Shown here in pieces: positions 27,581 through 35,304 of a stretch of DNA of 64,000 nt (positions are counted from its first letter, which is position 1; every line of letters starts with the position of its first letter). Source of the DNA: a virus. Both the position numbers and the translations under genes were made by a program. The stretch lies in the IMG/VR virus record IMGVR_UViG_3300027659_000022, positions 1-64,000 of that record. One strand, given 5' to 3'. The notes under the pieces are model-generated. The model did not search any database. It worked only from the letters and a program-made list of their open reading frames with translations, and had not been told where the DNA came from.

Positions 27581-27901
27581 ATGGCAACAGGAAGACTAGG
27601 AGTAGCAGATCTCTCAGCAGCTACTAATACCACATTATACACAGTGCCTGCAAGTACATTCGCAGTTGTAACTGTAAATGTGGTAAACAGGGGTGCATCA
27701 GCGGCTGCTGTAAGAATAGCAGTGGCTTCTACAGCATCTCCAGCAGATTCAGAATATATCGAATATGACGTTAGCCTAGCTGCAAAAGGTGTGGTAGAAC
27801 GCACAGGTATTGTTATGGATGCAGGAAAGCTCTTGGTAGTACGATCAAGTGCAGTAAGTGTAAATGCTGTGGTTTACGGCATCGAAACTTCAACTGCGTA
27901 A
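27581..27901 (+). CDS. Small beta-rich virion protein
   Basis: A 106-aa protein starting MATGRLGVADLSAATNTTL with 'VVTVNVVNRGASAAAVRIAV' and 'KGVVERTGIVMDAGKLLVVR'. It resembles the small domains found beside phage fibres and capsids, and loosely resembles the proteins at 10500 and 13911 (VNV strand, charge-gap-then-DAGKLLVVRSS, final strand). It follows its own promoter core. Confidence 0.55.
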   Translation: MATGRLGVADLSAATNTTLYTVPASTFAVVTVNVVNRGASAAAVRIAVASTASPADSEYIEYDVSLAAKGVVERTGIVMDAGKLLVVRSSAVSVNAVVYGIETSTA

Positions 27902-27914
27902 CTAGGAGAATCAA

Positions 27915-28592
27915 ATGGGTAGAAAACATACAGCAGGATCGGTTGGTAATCAAGGTGTTGGCGGTGTTCAAGTTGATAACACCACGTTGTCTGCTGCTGA
28001 CAATCAAAACATCACCATTGATGCATCCGGAACCGGTTTATTTGTAATCGCAAGTGATACACTGATACAGGCTCAAGGCGACTTGAGATTTGGTGATGCT
28101 GACAGTTCTAATTATGTTGGGTTCCAGGCTCCAGGAACAGTTTCAGCTAATGTGTTATGGACACTGCCCGCAACTGACGGATCTAACACACAGGCGTTGA
28201 CTACCAACGGATCAGGTACATTGTCTTGGGCCACGAATTCCGTAGTCATATCTGACGAAGCCGCAGACGCTGCTTCCAACTATGTGGCGTTTACAACAGC
28301 CACTACAGGACAAATTACCACAGCTAGAGTCAGCAGTACTAAACTTACCTTTCAGCCAAGTTCTGGAACACTGACATCTACCGTTGTGACTTCAACAGGA
28401 AACACCACTGTTGGTGCAAATCTAAACATAACTGGAATTCCCAGTATCACTGGAAGCTTTCCGGTGTACCAAAATCAAACCAGTATAAACACTTATACAA
28501 TACCTGCAGGAACCAACGCTATGAGTGCAGGACCAATAACTATTGCTGCTGGACAAACGGTGACAGTTAATGGAGATTGGAGCATAGTCTAA
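27915..28592 (+). CDS. Short tail-fibre-like protein
   Basis: A 225-aa Thr/Ser/Gly-rich protein. VLWTLPATDGSNTQALTTNG, then SGTLSW (about residues 76-101), is a recurring phage fibre motif. The C-terminus (AGPITIAAGQTVTVNGDWSI) is typical of a fibre ending. AGGAGA precedes the ATG. The stop overlaps the next start as TAATG, linking it to the adhesin array, for which it may be the shaft or adaptor; this last point is inference. Confidence 0.6.
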   Translation: MGRKHTAGSVGNQGVGGVQVDNTTLSAADNQNITIDASGTGLFVIASDTLIQAQGDLRFGDADSSNYVGFQAPGTVSANVLWTLPATDGSNTQALTTNGSGTLSWATNSVVISDEAADAASNYVAFTTATTGQITTARVSSTKLTFQPSSGTLTSTVVTSTGNTTVGANLNITGIPSITGSFPVYQNQTSINTYTIPAGTNAMSAGPITIAAGQTVTVNGDWSIV

Positions 28593-29158
28593 TGAGCACA
28601 CTGGTCACTGACGAATTACAAGGACCACATGAGGCCAACCATCTCATAGCAATGCCAAACAACACTACCTTGTACGCTGCTGGGCAGACAATACAAACTG
28701 TTTGGAGAAAATTTCAAGGTGTGCAGACCTATAACAGCTATAATGATAACACCAGTAGACCAATCAGTGGATTGGATGTTAATATCACACTTAAGAGAGC
28801 CAACAGTAAAGTTATCCTAAAATGGTGGATTTTTTATGAAGCCCATCATGATATAACATTTCAGGCAATCCGTGGGGGCACAGTAATTGGATTCAACTCA
28901 GAAGTTGGTAATGTTAGATACAGCGGTATGGGTGGTGCTGACTATGAACATTCACATGATCAAAATAGTACCCCAACATACCAGCATCATTGCTGGATTG
29001 ACTCCCCAGGCACAGTTGGTCCGCACACTTATCAAATAGGTTCAAGATCATCTTCAAGTGCAAACTATGATATTCGTATGAATCGTTCTTGGAATGGTCC
29101 AACTGATGACCACGAAGTGGGTATAAGCTGGTGTGTGGTAGAGGAGATAGCTGTATGA
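28592..29158 (+). CDS. Adhesin-like protein, subfamily A copy 1
   Basis: A 188-aa protein, the first of three subfamily-A paralogs. Shared features are a strand 'LKRANSKVILKWWIFYEAHH', then 'DITFQAIRGGTVIGFN', a 'SSTP' loop, 'IDSPGTVGPHTYQIGSRSSS', and the C-terminal 'DDHEVGISW ... EEI'. The ATG at 28592 overlaps the previous stop (TAATG) and was preferred to an in-frame ATG 15 nt upstream that lies inside the previous gene. Probably a virion-surface or fibre-tip domain; no database family is claimed. Confidence 0.6.
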   Translation: MSTLVTDELQGPHEANHLIAMPNNTTLYAAGQTIQTVWRKFQGVQTYNSYNDNTSRPISGLDVNITLKRANSKVILKWWIFYEAHHDITFQAIRGGTVIGFNSEVGNVRYSGMGGADYEHSHDQNSTPTYQHHCWIDSPGTVGPHTYQIGSRSSSSANYDIRMNRSWNGPTDDHEVGISWCVVEEIAV

Positions 29159-29709
29159 GCGTGACTCTTAACAATCTCCAACCACAATCAGGCACAGAAA
29201 TCGTATTCAATGCCGCACATCAGATGCAGCACCAAGGTAAAGTTGTGCAGACTCAGACAGTAACTACTCATGTGCGAACCACTTATTCAGCAACCAACAG
29301 CGGAAATGGCAATGTGATCACTCAGCTAAATTTACTCATCACACCATATCGTGCGGACAGTTACATTTGGTTGCGATGGACAGTGGCCTATGAAATGCAT
29401 CATGACACATCGTTTGTTGTACAACGCGATGGTACTTTAATTGGATACAATTTAGATATAGGTAATACTAGATGGAGTAATATACTTACTCCGCAATATG
29501 ATAATGATTACTCATCAACACCCCAGGTTAGTACTATAAATTGGTTTGATCTTGCGGGATCAACTGCTGCGAGAACCTATCAATTAGCTGTAAGAAGCAG
29601 TGGCGGCAGCAACCATACATTTGCTCTTAATAGAACTCTTGGTTCCACAGGCACAGACGGTCACGAGATTGGGGTTAGTCATGGTATAGCAAGGGAGATC
29701 AGTGGATGA
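29155..29709 (+). CDS. Adhesin-like protein, subfamily A copy 2
   Basis: A 184-aa paralog of its neighbours: 'YRADSYIWLRWTVAYEMHHD', 'TSFVVQRDGTLIGYN', 'DLAGSTAARTYQLAVRSSGG', 'DGHEIGVSHGIAREI'. The start ATG overlaps the previous TGA (ATGA), so it is translationally coupled; the earlier in-frame ATG lies within the upstream gene. It shares an 18-nt stretch encoding SGGSNH (AGTGGCGGCAGCAACCAT) with copy 3. Confidence 0.6.
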   Translation: MSVTLNNLQPQSGTEIVFNAAHQMQHQGKVVQTQTVTTHVRTTYSATNSGNGNVITQLNLLITPYRADSYIWLRWTVAYEMHHDTSFVVQRDGTLIGYNLDIGNTRWSNILTPQYDNDYSSTPQVSTINWFDLAGSTAARTYQLAVRSSGGSNHTFALNRTLGSTGTDGHEIGVSHGIAREISG

Positions 29710-30320
29710 CCTTAAAAGTAAACAATATTTCAGGAACCAGCGGCGTTGTTCGCGTGGCACATCCCAACGCCATATATCAACCAGGACAGATCATACAGGT
29801 CAAATGGAGCCGTGCCATGCAGCGTCTACGTTACAATATCCCTAACAACGACGGTGGAAGCCGAGGCGATGTTTTTGCCACGGGTATCTCAGAAGGTGGC
29901 ACCATCATACGTCCCTTGGATGTTACAATCACTCCAAAAAGTCTAGACAGTTATATCTTTGTGGAATTTTGTGTGGCCTATGAAGCCACAAACAATATTG
30001 TGTTTAACATAGTCAGAGACGGAATGTTAGTCGGTGCGTCATTTGCCAACGTCAACGATCAAACATACAATAGTAGATGGACTGGTGCAGGTGTTAGTCG
30101 CTATGACAATAACGATTCATCAACACCGGGTCATATCTGCTTGCCTTGGGTAGACAGACCGGGAACCACAGATCCAGTAACCTACGGATTTGCTGCACGT
30201 AGTAGTGGCGGCAGCAACCATGAGTTCATGTTAAATACCACCTACGGCAGTTACCTAAACGGTCAAGACGATCATGAAGTTGGCGTGAGCTTTGGAATCG
30301 CACAAGAAATAGCATTTTAA
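29706..30320 (+). CDS. Adhesin-like protein, subfamily A copy 3
   Basis: A 204-aa third member of subfamily A, with 'SLDSYIFVEFCVAYEATNNI', 'VFNIVRDGMLVGASF', 'DRPGTTDPVTYGFAARSSGG' and 'DDHEVGVSFGIAQEIAF'. It starts in an ATGA overlap. An N-terminal insertion of about 20 residues (NNDGGSRGDVFATGISEGGT) distinguishes it from copies 1 and 2. It is followed by the tail-assembly-chaperone-like gene. Confidence 0.6.
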   Translation: MTLKVNNISGTSGVVRVAHPNAIYQPGQIIQVKWSRAMQRLRYNIPNNDGGSRGDVFATGISEGGTIIRPLDVTITPKSLDSYIFVEFCVAYEATNNIVFNIVRDGMLVGASFANVNDQTYNSRWTGAGVSRYDNNDSSTPGHICLPWVDRPGTTDPVTYGFAARSSGGSNHEFMLNTTYGSYLNGQDDHEVGVSFGIAQEIAF

Positions 30321-30342
30321 AGAATAATAAGGATCTAATACA

Positions 30343-30777
30343 ATGGCAGACGAACAAACTAAAATTTTACCTGTGGCAACAGCACTGGGCGTGCTGTGTC
30401 CTAATAATAAATGGAGCATCGAAGCTGATGACCTAGCTACTCTAGTTTGGGATGACGATCCAGAAGCTAGACCCACAGATGAAGAGATTACTGCAAAAGC
30501 TCAAGAATTACTAGCGGCAGCTCCATTACGAAGACTGCGTCAAATGCGCGATGAACGCATGCGTGAAGTAGATTGGGTTACATTACGAGCAGCTAGAACT
30601 GGGGAACCTGTTCCCCAAGAATGGCGGGACTACATGCAGGCTCTAGCTGATATCACCGATCAAGTAGGCAATGCTACACTCAGTGGGAGAGAAATCTTTG
30701 GTGTAACATGGCCTGAGCGTCCAGACGGGAAGCCAGCAGGTAATCAGAGAGCCCAACGAGGATTATTCGGTCTATGA
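30343..30777 (+). CDS. Tail-fibre assembly chaperone-like protein
   Basis: A 144-aa protein. Its C-terminal half has the pattern 'LRQMRDERMREVDWVTLRAA' followed by 'VPQEWRDYMQALADITDQ', which matches phage tail assembly chaperones (R-x-x-RD-x2-L-x3-DW ... W-x2-YR-x2-L-x-DI). Such proteins assist folding or trimerisation of fibre tips. Its place between the two adhesin subfamilies fits that role. AAGGATC precedes the ATG, and the end overlaps the next start (ATGA). Confidence 0.7.
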   Translation: MADEQTKILPVATALGVLCPNNKWSIEADDLATLVWDDDPEARPTDEEITAKAQELLAAAPLRRLRQMRDERMREVDWVTLRAARTGEPVPQEWRDYMQALADITDQVGNATLSGREIFGVTWPERPDGKPAGNQRAQRGLFGL

Positions 30778-31277
30778 CAACACTAAGGGTAGATAATCTA
30801 CAACATCAAAATCAAGAATATCTTTTACCACTGACTCAACTACGTCAGCGTACTATTAAAGAATATCGTCAAACCTATCAAAATGGTAGTTGGGAACCCA
30901 GCGACTCTTACGCATGGGCTCCAGGATTATGGGTTGATTATCAGCCAGCTTCGGCATCAAGTAGAATTAGAGCCACTTGGTGTTTTAATTTCGCACACAC
31001 CGACGGTCATGCAATTTCCAGCTGTGTATTTTACAGCAACGGCAGCACCGAACAAGGCCGGCACAGCATAGCAGGTCAGAGCCCAGAATATCGACACACC
31101 TATGTATGGGAATTTGACAGCTGGGGTACTAGTCGTGCTCGTATCGGATATCAAATAAGACGGCACGGCGGCAGCAACCGACCTAGATTTTTTGGTACGC
31201 ACCATTGGGATGGTGTTGGATCAAATCAAACTGGAACCAGCCAACTGTTTGTAGAGGAATATTTGCCAATAACATGA
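30774..31277 (+). CDS. Adhesin-like protein, subfamily B copy 1
   Basis: A 167-aa first member of a six-member subfamily. Common features are 'GSWEPSDSYAWAPGLWVDY', 'HAISSCVFYSNGSTEQGRH', 'WEFDSWGTSRARIGYQIR', a 'HWDGVGSNQTG' loop and the terminal 'LFVEEYLP'. A 23-nt DNA segment encoding WDGVGSN is identical to one in copy 3. It starts in an ATGA overlap with the chaperone-like gene. Confidence 0.6.
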   Translation: MTTLRVDNLQHQNQEYLLPLTQLRQRTIKEYRQTYQNGSWEPSDSYAWAPGLWVDYQPASASSRIRATWCFNFAHTDGHAISSCVFYSNGSTEQGRHSIAGQSPEYRHTYVWEFDSWGTSRARIGYQIRRHGGSNRPRFFGTHHWDGVGSNQTGTSQLFVEEYLPIT

Positions 31278-31783
31278 GCACACTTATCACAAATTCTCTT
31301 AGTTTTGATCCTAATTCAACTCCTATACCTTTAACAGAGTTAGGACATCGTGTGGTCAAAGAAGCAAGAGCCACCTATGATGGTGGTCAATGGAATCCTG
31401 ATACCACCTATGCATGGATTCCTGGTATGTTCAACGACTACACTCCATTGCTGGCAACATCTAGAATACGCATGACCTGCATGATTCCTTATGCAAGAAA
31501 TTCTGGCTCAGCACACGCTATCAGTCACTGGATATTTTATGCCAACGGTGCTGAGCAAGGACGACATGGAGTATCTGGAGAACATCACGAAGATATGCGT
31601 ACCTATGTATGGGATGTGGCCAGCTGGGGCACAGCTTCAGGACGTATCGGCTACCAAATGCGGGCCTATGCCAACGATAACAACGAAGTTAGACCTTATT
31701 GTACGCAATACTGGGATGGTGGCGGCTCAGTACAAAACTGTCGCGGCCAATACGTGATTCAAGAATATCTTCCAGGAGTGTAA
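31274..31783 (+). CDS. Adhesin-like protein, subfamily B copy 2
   Basis: A 169-aa paralog with 'GGQWNPDTTYAWIPGMFNDY', 'AHAISHWIFYANGAEQGRHG', 'WDVASWGTASGRIGYQMRAY', 'YWDGGGSVQNCRGQYVIQEY'. The ATG at 31274 overlaps the previous stop (ATGA); the longer frame start was rejected because its extension lies inside copy 1. Confidence 0.6.
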   Translation: MSTLITNSLSFDPNSTPIPLTELGHRVVKEARATYDGGQWNPDTTYAWIPGMFNDYTPLLATSRIRMTCMIPYARNSGSAHAISHWIFYANGAEQGRHGVSGEHHEDMRTYVWDVASWGTASGRIGYQMRAYANDNNEVRPYCTQYWDGGGSVQNCRGQYVIQEYLPGV

Positions 31784-31786
31784 TAG

Positions 31787-32293
31787 ATGCCTAATAATGT
31801 ACAGATTTCAACCTTACAAGATGTCTCTGGATCTGTGACTATTCCTGTGGTAGAATTAACCACACGAGTCATACAATATATTAGACAGGATTATACCGCC
31901 GGGGTATGGAATCCAGATAATTCATACAACTGGGTGCCAGGCGCTTTTTACGATTTCACTCCAAAACGAGCAGACAGCGTTATTAGTTATACTATGAGGC
32001 TACCAATAGCAAGAGCCGGTGGATCAACACATGCTATTGGAAACTGGTATTTTTACGCCAACAACATAATTTATTATCGCTGGGAAGACAGCCTACAGCA
32101 CGGAGAAAACGGCAACATATGGCAATTTCAAATTCCAAGCTGGGGTACCAGCACCGGTCGTATCGGTCTTCAACATCGCGCCCATAGTAATGACAGCAAC
32201 GAATTTAGAATGTATACCACAGAATACTGGGATGGTGTTGGATCAAATCAGAATTGTCGCGGACAGCTGTTCATCGAGGAGATCGTGTTATAA
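31787..32293 (+). CDS. Adhesin-like protein, subfamily B copy 3
   Basis: A 168-aa paralog: 'GVWNPDNSYNWVPGAFYDF', 'THAIGNWYFYANNIIYYRWE', 'FQIPSWGTSTGRIGLQHRAH', 'YWDGVGSNQNCRGQLFIEEI'. It starts 3 nt after copy 2 and ends in a TAATG overlap with copy 4. Confidence 0.6.
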   Translation: MPNNVQISTLQDVSGSVTIPVVELTTRVIQYIRQDYTAGVWNPDNSYNWVPGAFYDFTPKRADSVISYTMRLPIARAGGSTHAIGNWYFYANNIIYYRWEDSLQHGENGNIWQFQIPSWGTSTGRIGLQHRAHSNDSNEFRMYTTEYWDGVGSNQNCRGQLFIEEIVL

Positions 32294-32844
32294 TGGGTAC
32301 TTTAACCACCAGCTATATAGCCAGCAGCACTGGATCACTGGTAATTCCTATCAGAGAACTGGCTACTAGATGCATACAAAGATATCATAGTCAATATACC
32401 TCAGGAGAATGGAATCCGGACACTACCAGCAACTGGGCACCAGGAGGATTTGTAGATTTTACTCCCCAACGTGCAGACAGCAGGATTGTGTTTATTTGGC
32501 GTGTGCCAACAGCTTGGTCAAACGCCGCCCACAGTATCAGCCATTGGAGATTTTATGTTAATGGTGTTCTTTATTATAGACATGGTATGGGCGGCACACA
32601 TGTGGAAGATGGAAATACACTGAAGTGGGATGTACCAAGTTGGGGTACATCATCTGGACGTATTGGATATCAAGTACGATCTCATACCAACGACAACCAC
32701 GAAACTAGACTGTATAGAACATACTATTGGAACGGCACTACATCAACTCAAAACGCCTACGGACAGTTAATAGTTGAAGAATGGGCACAATCAGGATTAC
32801 CAGCCGGTGCTGATAATACCGAAGGCATAGTTACTGCCCGCTAA
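32293..32844 (+). CDS. Adhesin-like protein, subfamily B copy 4
   Basis: A 183-aa paralog: 'GEWNPDTTSNWAPGGFVDF', 'AHSISHWRFYVNGVLYYRHG', 'WDVPSWGTSSGRIGYQVRSH', then a divergent C-terminal tail of about 20 residues (SGLPAGADNTEGIVTAR). The start ATG overlaps the previous TAA. Its own stop TAA is the first part of a TAAATA promoter core. Confidence 0.6.
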   Translation: MGTLTTSYIASSTGSLVIPIRELATRCIQRYHSQYTSGEWNPDTTSNWAPGGFVDFTPQRADSRIVFIWRVPTAWSNAAHSISHWRFYVNGVLYYRHGMGGTHVEDGNTLKWDVPSWGTSSGRIGYQVRSHTNDNHETRLYRTYYWNGTTSTQNAYGQLIVEEWAQSGLPAGADNTEGIVTAR

Positions 32845-32847
32845 ATA
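32842..32847 (+). promoter_or_regulatory. TAAATA late-promoter core, leaderless mini-ORF geometry
   Basis: Overlaps the stop codon of adhesin B4. Exactly 5 nt (ACATT) separate it from the ATG at 32853, which opens a 10-codon ORF. Confidence 0.5.
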
Positions 32848-32852
32848 ACATT

Positions 32853-32885
32853 ATGGTATTATACAACCAAAAGATTAGGAGATAA
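32853..32885 (+). CDS. Putative 10-aa leader peptide ORF
   Basis: ATG at 32853 reads MVLYNQKIRR and stops at TAA (32883-32885). The AGGAGA inside its last codons is the Shine-Dalgarno for the next gene, whose ATG is 3 nt after the stop. It sits exactly at the +1 predicted from the TAAATA core, as real leaderless genes do here, so it may be translated and couple initiation of the 109-aa gene. It is very short and could be fortuitous. Confidence 0.25.
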   Translation: MVLYNQKIRR

Positions 32886-32888
32886 AAC

Positions 32889-33218
32889 ATGTCAAGTGAA
32901 ATAGATTTCGGTGAAGTTATGCATAGATTCTATGCAGGTCGCCAGTACGGTGTAAGAGGCCCCAACTATGAAGATATTTCGTGGATGGAACCAAGCGAAC
33001 CAATGCCCAGCAGAGAAGCATTAGCTGCTAAATGGGAAACAATCAAAGAAGAAATTAGATTGATGAAAATTGCCCAGAAAAGATCAACACCTGGTGAATA
33101 CCCCGGTAAAGATGAAATTCTAGTTGCACTATGGGAAATGGTAGTTGAAAATCGTCCCGAAAAAGCTGAGGCATTACAAGCACGTAGATTAGAAATCAAA
33201 GCCAAGTATCCTAAATAA
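32889..33218 (+). CDS. Chaperone-like small protein between adhesins
   Basis: A 109-aa charged protein: 'LAAKWETIKEEIRLMKIAQK', 'YPGKDEILVALWEMVVENRP', 'ALQARRLEIKAKYPK'. The pattern 'YP-x-K-DE-x-LVALWE' recalls proteins attached to phage fibre cassettes, and position within the adhesin array parallels the first chaperone-like gene at 30343. It has a strong Shine-Dalgarno AGGAGATAAAAC. The chaperone role is inferred. Confidence 0.5.
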   Translation: MSSEIDFGEVMHRFYAGRQYGVRGPNYEDISWMEPSEPMPSREALAAKWETIKEEIRLMKIAQKRSTPGEYPGKDEILVALWEMVVENRPEKAEALQARRLEIKAKYPK

Positions 33219-33220
33219 TT

Positions 33221-33760
33221 ATGACTGCAACTTTAAGAGTTAATACCATTACTAACTCAACTGCCAGTGTCAGTTTAGCCACCACTTATTTTCAAAGAAG
33301 ATTGGTGCAGAGAATTTACAAGCGATTCCACGGTGGTGGAAATCCAGAGCAAGGCGGTGGAGGACTTTGGAATCCAGGAAACGAATACAGACCAATTCCA
33401 GGAAATTCTTTGAGTATTACTCCCATGTATAGCAACAGTATATTGGTATATACCTGCAATGCTCCTGTGGGGCATCGTCAAAATAGCCACAGTATCACTC
33501 ATTGGAAATTTTATGCAGGTGGTCAAGAATATGCTCGTCACAGTAAATCAGGAACGCACATGAGTCATGCACATGTTCATAGATGGGAAGTTCCTAGTTG
33601 GGGTGCGGGGCGAGCAGGTATGATGGGATATCAAGTTAGACAATACGGTGACGGAACGCACTCAACACATTTCAACGGCCGTCGTTGGCTTGACGGCAGC
33701 GACACTAGTAGATCAGTACCAAGTTACGTAATGGTAGAGGAGTATGTGACAGCACCATGA
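33221..33760 (+). CDS. Adhesin-like protein, subfamily B copy 5
   Basis: A 179-aa divergent B paralog with a Gly-rich insertion (FHGGGNPEQGGGGLWNPGNE), 'SHSITHWKFYAGGQEYARHS', 'WEVPSWGAGRAGMMGYQVRQ', and 'MVEEYVTAP' at the end. The conserved 'PSWG' and 'HW-x-FY' features are kept; WDG is replaced by WLDGSD. It begins 2 nt after the preceding gene and overlaps copy 6 (ATGA). Confidence 0.58.
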   Translation: MTATLRVNTITNSTASVSLATTYFQRRLVQRIYKRFHGGGNPEQGGGGLWNPGNEYRPIPGNSLSITPMYSNSILVYTCNAPVGHRQNSHSITHWKFYAGGQEYARHSKSGTHMSHAHVHRWEVPSWGAGRAGMMGYQVRQYGDGTHSTHFNGRRWLDGSDTSRSVPSYVMVEEYVTAP

Positions 33761-34752
33761 CCGCCCAATTAAACGTTTCAACCATTCAAAGTGAAGATGG
33801 ATCAATATCCAGAAACATACAAGATTTCGCTCACAGGGTAGTTCAACGAGTAAGTTACACACACCGAAACGGCTGGATTCGTGGTGATAACACCTATTAT
33901 TGGATGCCTGGAGGCTATGCCGATTTTACTCCAGTAAGATCAGACAGTAGAATAAGATCCACATGGTGCATTCACACCAGAGACTATGGTTCCAGCCACA
34001 TGATAATGCACTATATTTTTTACAGAGATGACATAGAGTATGGCCGCTTTACTAGAGGCGGACACGAAATAGAAAATACCAACGCCATAGAATGGGATAT
34101 TCCAAGCTGGGGCGCTGGACAAAAAGCTCGTATGGGGCACAGATATCGAGCATACGTAGACGGTAATCACAATGCGCATCTATTCCACACTGAGTGGTGG
34201 GACGGTAGTGGCAGCGGCCAAAGTGTGCCGGGACAATATACAATTTTAGAATACGTTCCTAAACTTCCTCTTAATACTGCTGACATGCCACATAGTCAAC
34301 AGAATATGCAAAACGCTGCTGTAAGAAATAACGGTGCAGGCGGTGCTGGATCAGCGGCCAGCGATGGCCTGGGAGATGATCGTACGCGAAGTCTAAGCTA
34401 CGGTTGGCATTCTAGTCCAGCTGTTTTTAACGGAATTTGTGCAGTTTACATGGGTAACAAATATCCTAACGGAGTTGTTGTAAATCAACTACGTCTAATT
34501 GCTCACACTAACCATTTACAAGCATTTACTATTCAAGGTAGTAACGATAGTGGTCAAGGTGCAAACTTCCATAATGCTGGAAACTGGACCACAATTATTA
34601 CAGGTGACGGTGGCGGCCCAGGCTCAGCATTTGACCGCCAAGCACTGGATTACCAATCAACCAATACTACACCATACCTAGCATACCGCATAGTTGTTAC
34701 AAGCGGTGGTAGCGGTTGGGCCAGCTACGGTTGGGAACTATACGGGTATTAA
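33757..34752 (+). CDS. Adhesin subfamily B copy 6 fused to discoidin-like domain
   Basis: A 331-aa protein. Residues 1-170 are a B-type adhesin domain ('FADFTP'-like YADFTPVRSDSRIRSTW, 'MHYIFYRDDIEYGRF', 'WDIPSWGAGQKARMGHRYRA', 'WWDGSGSGQSVPGQY'). Residues about 171-331 are an extra domain with features of an F5/8 type C (discoidin) galactose-binding fold: 'GWHSSPAVFNGICAVYMGN', 'QLRLIAHTNHLQAFTIQGSN', 'YLAYRIVVTSGGSGWASYGW', 'WELYGY'. Discoidin domains bind cell-surface sugars, so the fusion supports a receptor-binding role for the array. It closes the array. Confidence 0.6.
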   Translation: MTAQLNVSTIQSEDGSISRNIQDFAHRVVQRVSYTHRNGWIRGDNTYYWMPGGYADFTPVRSDSRIRSTWCIHTRDYGSSHMIMHYIFYRDDIEYGRFTRGGHEIENTNAIEWDIPSWGAGQKARMGHRYRAYVDGNHNAHLFHTEWWDGSGSGQSVPGQYTILEYVPKLPLNTADMPHSQQNMQNAAVRNNGAGGAGSAASDGLGDDRTRSLSYGWHSSPAVFNGICAVYMGNKYPNGVVVNQLRLIAHTNHLQAFTIQGSNDSGQGANFHNAGNWTTIITGDGGGPGSAFDRQALDYQSTNTTPYLAYRIVVTSGGSGWASYGWELYGY

Positions 34753-34759
34753 TTCATAT

Positions 34760-34787
34760 TTGATCTCATATCTTATTACTGTAAAAT
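34760..34787 (+). promoter_or_regulatory. Possible sigma70-like promoter before auxiliary cassette
   Basis: TTGATC (34760-34765), 16-nt spacer, TAAAAT (34782-34787), then AGGAGA and ATG at 34811. The -35 matches TTGACA in 4 of 6 and the -10 matches TATAAT in 5 of 6. Weaker than the promoters at 43967 and 57276. Confidence 0.4.
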
Positions 34788-34810
34788 AAGTAGTTGCATA
34801 GGAGATAGAC

Positions 34811-35284
34811 ATGCATCATGACGAAATAATTTCTCAGTTTATCGGAAAAGACGGAAAGGTCCTCTACATCGGAAACCCCACGGATGCTATAAAAAAACCA
34901 ACAACACCGTCGGTTTTCCACGCCATTGATCCTTCAACAACACTCATTGATGCATCTAATTTACCAAAAGATTTTGATACTGTGATATTTGCAACAGCGT
35001 TAGAACTAGTAAATGACCCGCGAGGATTGATAAATCAATTCAAATGGCAGGCCAAATGTACAATTGTCTATGAATTCAAATACGATCACATGGACGACAT
35101 TGATCCGTCATGGAAACTAACCTGGAAAAATATCGGATTAGAAAATATACTCACTTGGGAATTTGATTATGTTAGAAGCATATACCTAGGATATGCTACA
35201 ATATATTTCTGCGAAGGTCCCAACAAATATACTCCTGACGAAATCGGAGAGGGTGTCTCAGTTGAACACAAAAACACAATTTAA
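34811..35284 (+). CDS. Degenerate class I methyltransferase-like protein
   Basis: A 157-aa protein with a Rossmann-like plan: 'GKVLYIGNPTDAI' at residues 14-26 (motif I region, but only one Gly of GxGxG remains) and 'DTVIFATALELVNDPRGLIN' (about residues 56-75), which matches the 'DxVI ... LEHVxDP' motif of class I SAM methyltransferases. The cofactor loop is atypical, so it may be inactive or bind something else. The full domain is short. It starts the auxiliary cassette and lies 20 nt before the halogenase. Confidence 0.45.
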   Translation: MHHDEIISQFIGKDGKVLYIGNPTDAIKKPTTPSVFHAIDPSTTLIDASNLPKDFDTVIFATALELVNDPRGLINQFKWQAKCTIVYEFKYDHMDDIDPSWKLTWKNIGLENILTWEFDYVRSIYLGYATIYFCEGPNKYTPDEIGEGVSVEHKNTI

Positions 35285-35304
35285 AACTTAAAAGGTAACT
35301 GACA

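Noticed and set aside
34753-34810. Inverted repeat CTTATT...AATAAG as terminator of the adhesin array
   Set aside because: AT-only 6-bp stem without a T run; it overlaps the possible promoter.
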